A stretch of 64,000 nucleotides of DNA, from the NCBI RefSeq assembly GCF_020171845.1, contig NZ_JAIVAM010000008.1:186001-250000 (forward strand), read 5' to 3'. How positions within the stretch are numbered: the first letter of the stretch is position 1; every line of letters begins with the position of its first letter. Made by a program: the position numbers and the translations under genes. The notes under the pieces were generated by a model that made no database searches, was not told the DNA's origin, and worked only from the letters and a program-made list of their open reading frames with translations. Of the stretch, positions 44,570-52,507 are shown one piece after another. This DNA is from Cytobacillus kochii. Its GTDB lineage: Bacteria > Bacillota > Bacilli > Bacillales > Cytobacillaceae.

Positions 44570-44587
44570 TTGGCATGGCTTTTGCAT
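44570..44587 (+). promoter_or_regulatory. Sigma-54 (-24/-12) promoter of kamA
   Basis: TTGGCATGGCTTTTGCAT: GG and GC are separated by exactly 10 nt, an excellent match to TGGCAC-N5-TTGCA. It lies 37 bp before the kamA start and 155 bp after the activator gene. 44474-44569 is the likely place for activator-binding sites; I see no clear inverted repeat there. Confidence 0.93.
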
Positions 44588-44623
44588 ATTAAAATTGACG
44601 ACTACTTTGAAGGGGGAAATCAT

Positions 44624-46039
44624 GTGAAACAGTTTTTGTATAAGCCAAAAAGGCATTGGAAGGATATCGAACTTTGGAAAGATGTACCTGAGGAAAAATG
44701 GAACGATTGGTTATGGCAACTAACCAATACGATAAGAACGTTAGATGATTTAAAAAAGGTTATTGATTTAACGCCTGAAGAAGAAGAAGGCGTTAAAATA
44801 TCAACGAAAACCATTCCATTGAATATTACACCTTATTATGCCTCACTGATGAGTCAAGATGATCCACGCTGTCCGATTCGCATGCAATCAGTACCCATTT
44901 CAGAAGAAATTCATAAAACCAAATATGATTTGGAAGATCCACTTCATGAGGACGAGGATTCGCCTGTTGCTGGATTGACTCATCGTTATCCAGATCGTGT
45001 CCTCTTCTTAGTAACTAATCAATGTTCTATGTATTGCCGTTATTGTACAAGGAGAAGGTTTTCTGGTCAAATCGGCATGGGTGTGCCGAAGAAACAATTA
45101 GATGATGCAATTGATTATATTAGAAACACACCTGAAGTTCGTGATGTCCTCATATCTGGAGGAGATGGTCTATTAATTAACGATAAAATACTTGAGTATA
45201 TTTTAAAAAGCTTGCGAGAAATTGATCACGTGGAAATTATTAGAATTGGTACAAGAGCACCTGTCGTATTCCCGCAAAGAATCACGGAGAATCTATGTAA
45301 TATTTTGAAAAAGTATCATCCAGTCTGGTTAAATACCCATTTTAACACATCGATTGAAATTACTGAAGAATCGAAAAAGGCTTGTGAAATGTTAGCAAAT
45401 GCTGGTGTGCCAGTAGGGAATCAATCAGTTATTTTGGCAGGAATCAACGATAGTGTAGCAATTATGAAGAAGCTGATGCATGACTTAGTTAAGATTAGGG
45501 TAAGGCCGTATTATATTTATCAGTGTGACTTATCTGAAGGGATTGGCCATTTCCGTGCACCTGTTTCAAAAGGGTTAGAAATTATTGAAGGCTTGCGAGG
45601 TCATACTTCAGGATATGCTGTGCCAACCTTTGTGGTCGATGCGCCAGGAGGAGGGGGAAAAATTTCTCTTCAACCGAATTACTTGATCTCACAAAGTGCT
45701 GATAAAGTAGTCTTAAGAAACTTTGAGGGAGTAATTACGACTTATCCAGAGCCTGAAAACTATGTCGCAGGTAAAGCTGATGATTATTTCCAAGGTGTAT
45801 ATGGAGATATGGAAGATATGAAATCAAAAGTAGGAATTGCTGGCCTATTGAATGATGAAGCATTTAATCTTGTCCCAGAAGGATTATCAAGATTAAATCG
45901 TCGTGATAATTATGACCATGATCCATCTCATAGTAATTTGAAGAATCGTAGGGAAAAACGTGACGAGTTAAAAGAAAAGAAATACCAAGCAGAGCAAAAG
46001 AAAAGGTCAGAGTCGGAAACGGCAGCTTCTAATGAGTGA
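44624..46039 (+). CDS. kamA: Lysine 2,3-aminomutase KamA
   Basis: Radical-SAM and PLP enzyme converting L-lysine to L-beta-lysine. Cluster motif CSMYCRYCTRRRF (CxxxCxxC, about residues 134-141). PLP-lysine expected in the C-terminal VVDAPGGGGKISLQPNY segment (about residue 345), and IRIGTRAPVVFPQRI is typical. GTG 44624 is the start: AGGGGG lies 6 nt upstream, and the nearby ATG 44622 is followed at once by TGA. 471 aa, equal to B. subtilis KamA. Transcribed from the sigma-54 promoter. Confidence 0.97.
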   Translation: MKQFLYKPKRHWKDIELWKDVPEEKWNDWLWQLTNTIRTLDDLKKVIDLTPEEEEGVKISTKTIPLNITPYYASLMSQDDPRCPIRMQSVPISEEIHKTKYDLEDPLHEDEDSPVAGLTHRYPDRVLFLVTNQCSMYCRYCTRRRFSGQIGMGVPKKQLDDAIDYIRNTPEVRDVLISGGDGLLINDKILEYILKSLREIDHVEIIRIGTRAPVVFPQRITENLCNILKKYHPVWLNTHFNTSIEITEESKKACEMLANAGVPVGNQSVILAGINDSVAIMKKLMHDLVKIRVRPYYIYQCDLSEGIGHFRAPVSKGLEIIEGLRGHTSGYAVPTFVVDAPGGGGKISLQPNYLISQSADKVVLRNFEGVITTYPEPENYVAGKADDYFQGVYGDMEDMKSKVGIAGLLNDEAFNLVPEGLSRLNRRDNYDHDPSHSNLKNRREKRDELKEKKYQAEQKKRSESETAASNE

Positions 46040-46049
46040 GGTGATAACA

Positions 46050-46340
46050 ATGCAAAGCCATTGTACATGGTGTGATAGTAAGCATATTGAAGAGACAAAA
46101 GCCAGTGTGTTTTGGGAGCTCCCAGATGGCACAAGAGCAATAGAAATTACCCAAACACCATCTATTTTGTGCCAAGACTGTGATATGGAATATCAACCTG
46201 ATGAACAAGTTAAAGAAATTGAAGATCAACTTTTTTTAATTGATACGAAAACAATAGATAAGGAGATTTCTTTTGCTGAATTGATGGCTAGACCACGATT
46301 GCTTAAGAGAAATTATTTTGATTTCTCTCATTTAGATTAA
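46050..46340 (+). CDS. yokU: YokU family zinc-ribbon protein
   Basis: 96 aa with two CxxC knuckles, CTWCDSKH (residues ~4-11) and CQDCDMEY (about 44-51), a YokU hallmark that predicts one bound zinc. ATG 46050 after GAGTGAGGTGATAAC. It starts 10 bp after kamA and shares its transcript, as in B. subtilis. Function unknown; coupling to KamA is conserved. Confidence 0.88.
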   Translation: MQSHCTWCDSKHIEETKASVFWELPDGTRAIEITQTPSILCQDCDMEYQPDEQVKEIEDQLFLIDTKTIDKEISFAELMARPRLLKRNYFDFSHLD

Positions 46341-46408
46341 CCTAATGCTTGATTTGTTATTAACTTTCCTTCATGATGTAGAAAAACGGATTAAAGGAAG
46401 TTGGTACG

Positions 46409-46627
46409 ATGGCAAAATCTTTTTATCATTTTTTAATGACTTACCGCCATCCTGAACCAAAGGATGAAATAAGTATTTTTGCAAACGATGCTTACCTTGA
46501 TCATAGTTTTCCTAAAATGTCTAAGAACTATCAAGAAATCAGTTCTTACCTTGAGTTAAACGGATCTTATTTAGCAACGATGACTGTCTTTGATGAAGCG
46601 TGGGAACTATATAATCATAAGGGATAA
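46409..46627 (+). CDS. yozE: YozE family SAM-like-fold small protein
   Basis: 72 aa of the YozE/DUF1250 family: SFYHFLMTYRHPEPKDEIS, then FANDAYLDHSFPKMSKNYQE. Structures of the family show a sterile-alpha-motif-like helical bundle. ATG 46409 after AAAGGAAG. Its place after yokU matches B. subtilis. Role unknown. Confidence 0.9.
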   Translation: MAKSFYHFLMTYRHPEPKDEISIFANDAYLDHSFPKMSKNYQEISSYLELNGSYLATMTVFDEAWELYNHKG

Positions 46628-46718
46628 ATGCTTAGTATTACCCAATTTCTTCGCCTATGATTCTATTAACAATGGTGTAGACTTACGTTTCATATAAGAA
46701 AGTAGGAAGTAAATTTAA

Positions 46719-46770
46719 AAGTACCTTATAGAGTAGATACGTAAAACAATCTACCTAAAGGTGCTTTTTA
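46719..46770 (+). terminator. Terminator after kamA-yokU-yozE
   Basis: Two stacked stems: gtacctta with taaaggtgc (outer) and gtagat with atctac (inner), followed by TTTTTATTTA. Confidence 0.75.
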
Positions 46771-47122
46771 TTTATCATTGACTTGGGTAATGACCACCAT
46801 GTTTTATACCCCGAGCAAGTAACATAATATCTTTGATAGCATCAAGGACCATAATCATCATAAGAAGTGAAGGTCATGTTTATTTAATGGATTGACTCAT
46901 AATAAATGCAAATATAATATTAAGAATAAATTGACAATTACAAATAGTTTTAATAAAATGTTAGTTAATAAGCTATGCATACACCCAAATCTTCGTTAAG
47001 AGGGGTGATAGGAAAGAGATATTTTTAGAAAAAGGCTGTAGGAATAGGTTGATGTCTAAACGCCCGTTTGCCATACCCTAATCATAAGACGAATAGATTA
47101 GTATTTTTTACCTTGTTATATA

Positions 47123-47141
47123 ACGTCTACATACATGTATA
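47123..47141 (+). promoter_or_regulatory. Operator-like site 1 upstream of gntR
   Basis: acgtctacatacatgtata matches site 2 at 17 of 19 positions, and the surrounding ~33 nt (from tatataac) are also similar. Probable GntR binding site. Confidence 0.6.
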
Positions 47142-47273
47142 AATGTATGGGGTAGTTTGAAGTTTCTAAACCGTAAAAGAAGGTGGGAATTTAAACTAAG
47201 GGTGAATGAAACTTATTATAGAACTTATCTCAAGAGTTTTCCCGAAAGAATATTTTTTTTAAGTTTATATATA

Positions 47274-47292
47274 ACATCTATATACATGTATA
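47274..47292 (+). promoter_or_regulatory. Operator-like site 2 over the gntR leader
   Basis: acatctatatacatgtata contains part of a perfect 16-bp palindrome (tatatacatgtatata) and ends 18 bp before the gntR start. Suggests autoregulation. Confidence 0.65.
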
Positions 47293-47310
47293 TATGTGAG
47301 GAGAGTTATG

Positions 47311-48117
47311 ATGACTATTAATCGTGAAAGTTATATCCCTTTGTATAAACAAATTGCTCAAGACCTTCAAAGGAAGATTGAGAATAACATCTTTGAGCCA
47401 GGTCAGAGATTACCTAGTGAACATGAATTAACGGAAGAATATGGGGTAAGCAGATTAACGGTTCGTAAATCAATAAAACTTTTATTGGAAGAAGACCTAA
47501 TTATCATTCAACAAGGAAAAGGTATGTATGTTAAATTTCCAATCATTCAGACGGACATTATGAACGATGTATTGGACGTGCAAAACTTTAGAGGGTTTTA
47601 TGAAACTTTAACAGGTCAAGGTCTAAATGTGAAAATAAAATTAGTTAAATACGGTGAAGAAAAGATTTCAAAAAATATTGCCGAAGCACTAGAATGTTCG
47701 ATGGATACTAAGATACGTACAATATACCGAATATTTTACTTAAAAGATATGCCGATCGCTTTTAACATTACCTATTTATCTCCTGAATTAGTTTTTACAG
47801 AAGAGATGATTGAAGAAGTGGAGGACCAACCATTAAGTACATTGTTAAAAACAAGCAAAGATAATTCTCAGCTAGGTCTTGAGGAAATAAGATGTTCAAT
47901 AGGGGTACGTCCTGTTACGAAGGAAATAGCAAATAGGCTAAACGTCCCTAATAACCAACCTCTAATGACATTAAGCAGAGTATTTTACTATAAAGATGCT
48001 TCTCCTCTTGTAGCAGGGCTCATGTATCTAAATACAGACTGTTATCAATTCACCATTAGAAGTAACAGTAAAGATAATAATGATAAGCCGACTTTAGAGA
48101 TGTTATCAATTTACTGA
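47311..48117 (+). CDS. GntR/HutC-family regulator with UTRA domain
   Basis: N-terminal winged helix (residues ~5-72): YIPLYKQIAQDLQRKIENNI, PGQRLPSEHELTEEYGVSR, LTVRKSIKLLLEEDLI, GKGMYV. C-terminal UTRA effector domain (about 85-255) with IRTIYRIFYLKDMPIAFNIT and PLMTLSRVFYYKDASPLVAG. ATG 47311 has AGGAG 7 nt upstream; ATG 47308 is possible. First gene of the island and the likely owner of the three shared operator-like sites. Effector unknown, presumably a substrate or CoA ester of the pathway. Confidence 0.92.
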   Translation: MTINRESYIPLYKQIAQDLQRKIENNIFEPGQRLPSEHELTEEYGVSRLTVRKSIKLLLEEDLIIIQQGKGMYVKFPIIQTDIMNDVLDVQNFRGFYETLTGQGLNVKIKLVKYGEEKISKNIAEALECSMDTKIRTIYRIFYLKDMPIAFNITYLSPELVFTEEMIEEVEDQPLSTLLKTSKDNSQLGLEEIRCSIGVRPVTKEIANRLNVPNNQPLMTLSRVFYYKDASPLVAGLMYLNTDCYQFTIRSNSKDNNDKPTLEMLSIY

Positions 48118-48154
48118 AAAAAATAAATTTAAAATTAGGGGGGAATATTTTAAT

Positions 48155-49174
48155 ATGAAAAAAATGAAAGCGCGTTCATTCTTTGTTGTTTTGCTAGTTA
48201 CATTAGTAATGCTAGTTTTATCTGCGTGTAATTCATCAGATGTTGCATCTTCGTCTGAAAAAGCAAAAGGAGAAAATGATGGCTTACCAGAGAATTATCC
48301 TCATAAATCTATTGATGCACTAGTTGGTTTTGCTCCTGGTGGTGGTCAAGACCTAATTATGCGTACAACAGCACAAATTTTAAATGATGCAGAGATAATA
48401 AAACAATCTTTTGTCGTCACAAATAAAACAGGCGCTGGAGGTCGTATAGCAAGTGAAGAACTAGCGAGGCAAAAAAGTGATCCTTACAAGTTAATAGTGA
48501 TTCCTGAATATGGCCCAGGTTGGGACCCTAGACTTAGTTTAAAGTTTTCTGATTTTCAACCCATTGCTTCCCTGGCTACTAGTGAACTATTTATCTATGT
48601 CCATAAAGACTCTCCATATGAAACGATAGAGGAGTTGTTAAGTTCATTAAAATCGGAAAAAGATGTAACGATTGGTACGCTCGGTCCAATTGATGGTGGT
48701 GAAGCCTTTAAATGGGATCTAATCAAACAAGGGGCAGGTATTGATAAATTAAACTTCGTTCCAATGGAAGGGGCTTCTGAAGGCTTGACGGCTGTACTCG
48801 GTGGCCAAATCGATACAACCTTAGGTGTACTTCCATTAATTAATGACTATATCAAAACAGGTGAAGTGCGAGTGTTAGCTGTTCTTTCAGAAGAACGCTC
48901 CAAAGATTTACCAGATGTCCCTACTTTAAAGGAATCGGGAGTGGAGGTTGCTTTCCATCGATATACAGGAATATGGACAGGTGGAGACGTTTCAGCTGAG
49001 GTTGTTAATTATTGGGCAGAAAACCTAAAGAAAATGACTGAAACAGATACCTGGAAAACATTCTTAAAGAACCGTGGTTTGTCTCCTTATTATCTAAATA
49101 CAGAAGAATATACAAAATTAGTTGAAGAAGAAGGGATAGAGTTTAAAAAATATTTGGAAGATTTAGAAAAATGA
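48155..49174 (+). CDS. tctC: TctC-type solute-binding lipoprotein (TTT transporter)
   Basis: Extracellular binding protein of the tripartite tricarboxylate transporter family. Lipobox VLSACNSS (Cys at about residue 25), VGFAPGGGQDLIMRTTAQIL near the N-lobe ligand pocket, NKTGAGGRIASEEL, and TLGVLPLINDYIKTGEVRVL. 339 aa. ATG 48155 after TAGGGGGG. Such proteins bind di- or tricarboxylates or aromatic acids. Followed by tctB and tctA. Confidence 0.93.
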   Translation: MKKMKARSFFVVLLVTLVMLVLSACNSSDVASSSEKAKGENDGLPENYPHKSIDALVGFAPGGGQDLIMRTTAQILNDAEIIKQSFVVTNKTGAGGRIASEELARQKSDPYKLIVIPEYGPGWDPRLSLKFSDFQPIASLATSELFIYVHKDSPYETIEELLSSLKSEKDVTIGTLGPIDGGEAFKWDLIKQGAGIDKLNFVPMEGASEGLTAVLGGQIDTTLGVLPLINDYIKTGEVRVLAVLSEERSKDLPDVPTLKESGVEVAFHRYTGIWTGGDVSAEVVNYWAENLKKMTETDTWKTFLKNRGLSPYYLNTEEYTKLVEEEGIEFKKYLEDLEK

Positions 49175-49245
49175 TTTCAGTTCTAAAAAGAATTTGAAAG
49201 TAAGCAATTCAATATCATTTATCATTCCTCTAAAGGAGGTTTCGT

Positions 49246-49698
49246 ATGTTCGTTGAGCGCTATTTTGGTTTGTTTTTATTGTTTATTAGTATTGTTTTTC
49301 TCATCATGTCGTTTGGTTTACCAGTATATTCGACTAATCTGGGAGCGGTTGGAGCAGGCTTTTTTCCACGAATCATTTCCATATTAATATTCCTGTTTCT
49401 TTGCTTCCACCTTATTCAGGTAATGAGACTAAAGAAAAAAGAGTCAGAAGAAGAAGTGGATAAAAAAATCCGATTTCAACAAGTTTTCCTTATCCTCCTT
49501 CTAGCAGTGACGATTGGATTATCGTACTTCATTGGAATGCTAGCAAGTATAGGGGTTTTTATGTTCACCATTTTAGCATTTGTACAGAAAATACCTTGGT
49601 TTAAAGCGTTTACCTTTACCATTGTCGTTTTGATTTTGATGTATTTGATTTTTGAATTGTGGTTAAATAGTCCGCTGCCATTGGGTATTTTTGGATGA
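49246..49698 (+). CDS. tctB: TctB small membrane subunit
   Basis: 150 aa with four membrane helices: YFGLFLLFISIVFLIMS, FFPRIISILIFLFLCFHLI, VFLILLLAVTIGLSYFIGM and FTFTIVVLILMYLIFELWL. AGAGFFPR is a TctB signature. ATG 49246 after AAAGGAGG. Complements TctA as the small channel subunit. Confidence 0.9.
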   Translation: MFVERYFGLFLLFISIVFLIMSFGLPVYSTNLGAVGAGFFPRIISILIFLFLCFHLIQVMRLKKKESEEEVDKKIRFQQVFLILLLAVTIGLSYFIGMLASIGVFMFTILAFVQKIPWFKAFTFTIVVLILMYLIFELWLNSPLPLGIFG

Positions 49699-49726
49699 AA
49701 AATAATTGATTTCTGGGGGTGAGATT

Positions 49727-51232
49727 TTGTTATCGGAATTATTAACTGGATTTACAACGATGCTTTCAAGTCCAGAAGCAATGCTCTGGTGTTTAATTGG
49801 TGTAACTTTAGGCACAATCATCGGTGCATTACCTGGCTTGGGTCCTATTACCGGCATGGCCCTTCTGTTACCTTTAACGTTTAAGATGGACCAGTTAAGT
49901 TCTTTAATTTTATTAATGAGTATTTATTTAGGATCGATGTATGGGGGACGGATTAGTTCAATCTTAATCAACGTACCTGGTGATGGTGGCGCCATTGTGA
50001 CAACATTCGATGGTTACCCATTGGCGAGAAAAGGAAAAGCCGGGTATGCCTTAACATTAAGTGCGATTGCTTCATTTGTTGGGGGCGTTTTTGGGTTTGC
50101 GGGTATGGTATTTTTAACCACCATCCTTGCTAGATATGCACTCATGTTTGGACCCACGGAATATTTCTCACTCATCTTATTTACGTTAATTGTAGCTTGT
50201 GGGTTAACGCAAAAAAACCCATTAAAACCAATTATCGCTACATTGTTAGGCCTATTACTATCAACTATCGGAACAGATATGGTTACAGGTGAGGAACGTT
50301 TAACTTTTGGCTTTGTGGAATTATGGGATGGAATGAATATCGCTGTCATCGGTATTGGGCTTTTTGGTATTTCAGAAGTACTGTTTAGGCTTGAAGAGAA
50401 AGTAACTACAAGAGGGATGAAGACAGATATAAAATTCTCCTCTTTATTTCCAAAAGTAAGTGAGGTTGTTAGTAACACGGGTTCGATGATAAGAGGATCA
50501 ATTATCGGATTTATCGTAGGGGTTTTGCCGGGACCCGGTGGTCTTCTATCCACGTTTTTGTCTTATACTGTCGAGAAAAAACTGTCGAAGAAACCTGAGG
50601 AGTTTGGAAAAGGTGCCCCTGCTGGATTGAGTGGTCCAGAAGCTTCCAATAATGCGTCAGTAGGTGGTGCACTTATTCCTACATTTGCTTTAGGTATACC
50701 TGGTTCCGCTTCTGCAGCCATATTGATGGGGGGACTCCTTATGGTTGGCTTACAGCCTGGGCCGCTATTATTTGAAAATTCTTCAACCATCGTGTGGGCA
50801 TCTTTTGCAGGCTTTTTCATTGCAAATGTATTGCTGTTAGTATTAAACGTTGCTTTTGTGCCAGCCTTTGCCTTTTTAATCCAAAAAATCGAACTGTTCC
50901 TAGTTCCATTTATTGCTGCATTTTGTTTTATTGGTGTTTATATGATTAATTATAGTTTTTTTGATATCTGGCTTATGATTATTTTTGGACTGCTTGGATA
51001 TTTTTTTAGAAAAACGAATTTCCCTTTAGCACCGTTCTTTTTTGCATTTATTTTAGGACCAATGCTTGAGGACAATCTTAGGAAAGCTATCTTGACTGCC
51101 ACAGGTGATTTAACCGTATTCTTTAAAAGCCCGATCTCACTATTTTTCCTAATAGCAACAGCTATCGTTCTAGTACTTCCACATATAAGGAAAAATAAAA
51201 CAGAAATAGATTCTTCTTCTAAAAACATGTAA
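49727..51232 (+). CDS. tctA: TctA large membrane subunit
   Basis: 501 aa, about 10-12 membrane helices. TctA hallmarks: GTIIGALPGLGPITGMALLL (residues ~29-48), YLGSMYGGRISSILINVPGD, TTFDGYPLARKGKAGYALTL, a second inverted copy IVGVLPGPGGLLSTFLSY, and SNNASVGGALIPTFALGIPG. TTG 49727 is preferred, with GGGGGTGAG at 49715-49722, over TTG 49706. 28 bp after tctB. Confidence 0.95.
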   Translation: MLSELLTGFTTMLSSPEAMLWCLIGVTLGTIIGALPGLGPITGMALLLPLTFKMDQLSSLILLMSIYLGSMYGGRISSILINVPGDGGAIVTTFDGYPLARKGKAGYALTLSAIASFVGGVFGFAGMVFLTTILARYALMFGPTEYFSLILFTLIVACGLTQKNPLKPIIATLLGLLLSTIGTDMVTGEERLTFGFVELWDGMNIAVIGIGLFGISEVLFRLEEKVTTRGMKTDIKFSSLFPKVSEVVSNTGSMIRGSIIGFIVGVLPGPGGLLSTFLSYTVEKKLSKKPEEFGKGAPAGLSGPEASNNASVGGALIPTFALGIPGSASAAILMGGLLMVGLQPGPLLFENSSTIVWASFAGFFIANVLLLVLNVAFVPAFAFLIQKIELFLVPFIAAFCFIGVYMINYSFFDIWLMIIFGLLGYFFRKTNFPLAPFFFAFILGPMLEDNLRKAILTATGDLTVFFKSPISLFFLIATAIVLVLPHIRKNKTEIDSSSKNM

Positions 51233-51264
51233 ATAGAATTAGGAATCGTCATCGTTTGGTTTTA

Positions 51265-51284
51265 TATAAGATGTATATAGATGT
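51265..51284 (-). promoter_or_regulatory. Operator-like site 3 upstream of acyl-CoA dehydrogenase gene
   Basis: On the minus strand this reads acatctatatacatcttata, sharing 14 identical bases (acatctatatacat) with site 2. It lies 27 bp before the dehydrogenase start, tying that gene to the gntR control. Confidence 0.6.
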
Positions 51285-51310
51285 CTACACATAATTAGGA
51301 GGGAGTATAT

Positions 51311-52480
51311 ATGGTGATAACGAGTGAATCACAAGAATTACTAACTAAAATGCGTGACTTTATTTATAATGAGCTGCTTCCATATGAAAAAGCAATGAAT
51401 ATTAAGCCGGAAGAGGTCATTCCGACCGAAACTATTCGATGGGTGAGAAATAGAGCCATTGAATTAGGTTTTTATGGGATTACTCTACCACACGAATATG
51501 GTGGTCAAAATGTAAGTTTAAAAGAGTTATGTTTACTGAAAGAAGAACTAGCTCGGTCAGGGTCTGCTTTATGGGGATTTGTTTTAGGTGAAAAAGGCGG
51601 TGTCCTAAGAATCGGGCAGATGCTTGAGTCATTCACAAAAGAACAGATTGAGAAGTATGTCAATCCATTAATTAGAGGGGAAACGAGTTGCTGTTTCGCT
51701 TTAACCGAGCCAGGAGCAGGTTCAGATGCAAGAGCAATCCAAACGACAGCCGTAAAAGATGGAGATGGATACATTTTAAATGGTATCAAGCACTTTATTA
51801 GTGCAGCACCGTATTCAGATTTTGCTATTGTCATCTGCAAAGAAGTCGTTGAAGAAAAATTTGCTGGCATAACGGCCTTTTTAGTTGATAAAAAAACAAA
51901 TGAAAAACCGGGTTATGAATTAGGTGAGACACAAATTCCCATTTCAGGAGAACGTGGAACAGGTGAACTGATTTTTAATAATTGTCGAGTACCTTCTGAA
52001 AATATTCTTGGAGCATCAGGGAAAGGATTTTTACTTGGAATAAAAAGGATCAGTCAAAATCGAGCCATTTGGGGTGTTACATATATTGGGGTGGCTCAAA
52101 GAGCATTAGATCTATCGATTGAAAGAGCAAATGAACGAAAGCAGTTCGGACAGTCAATCGGTGAGTTTCAAGCTATTCAACATATGCTAGCTGATATGGC
52201 GACAGAAATTTATGCAGCAAGGTGTATGGTGTACGATACTGTCGACAGAATGGAGAGCGGGGAAGATAATCGAGCAACTGCCTCAATGGTAAAACTGTTT
52301 ACATCTGAAGTGGCTGGACGTGTGTTGGATAAAGCCGTGCAAATCTTCGGCGGCGAGGGGCTTTTGAAGGGCCATCCAATTGAACAAATGTATCGCACCG
52401 TAAGAATGTTTAGAATTTTAACTGGTACTTCTGAAATTCAGAGGAATACAATCGCGAAAGAATTGTTACAGACAAAGTAA
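51311..52480 (+). CDS. Acyl-CoA dehydrogenase-like flavoprotein
   Basis: Three-domain ACAD fold, 389 aa: N-terminal helical domain, middle domain CFALTEPGAGSDARAIQTTA with FISAAPYSDFAIVI, and C-terminal helices with ERKQFGQSIGEFQAIQHMLA and QIFGGEGLLKGHPIEQMYR. The usual catalytic Glu (IYEGT) is replaced by Thr in RILTGTSEIQRN, and the alternative position in the GIKRISQNRAI helix has no Glu. FAD binding looks intact. Either the base is elsewhere or the reaction differs (reductase or lyase type). ATG 51311 after AGGAGGG. Confidence 0.88.
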   Translation: MVITSESQELLTKMRDFIYNELLPYEKAMNIKPEEVIPTETIRWVRNRAIELGFYGITLPHEYGGQNVSLKELCLLKEELARSGSALWGFVLGEKGGVLRIGQMLESFTKEQIEKYVNPLIRGETSCCFALTEPGAGSDARAIQTTAVKDGDGYILNGIKHFISAAPYSDFAIVICKEVVEEKFAGITAFLVDKKTNEKPGYELGETQIPISGERGTGELIFNNCRVPSENILGASGKGFLLGIKRISQNRAIWGVTYIGVAQRALDLSIERANERKQFGQSIGEFQAIQHMLADMATEIYAARCMVYDTVDRMESGEDNRATASMVKLFTSEVAGRVLDKAVQIFGGEGLLKGHPIEQMYRTVRMFRILTGTSEIQRNTIAKELLQTK

Positions 52481-52507
52481 AAATAAAATAAAGGATAGGT
52501 GATTCTG

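Larger units (their letters stand above)
46771..47310. other. Left junction of accessory island: AT-rich, no gene
   Basis: 540 bp with no supported gene. A minus-strand 28-codon frame (about 46785-46868, VLDAIKDIMLLARGIKHGGH) has no ribosome site. The two operator-like repeats before gntR occupy 47110-47150 and 47262-47296. No integrase, tRNA or direct-repeat attachment site is visible. Confidence 0.6.

Noticed and set aside
46785-46868. 28-codon minus-strand frame (VLDAIKDIMLLARGIKHGGH)
   Set aside because: No ribosome site and no recognised family; could be a relic but not supportable.
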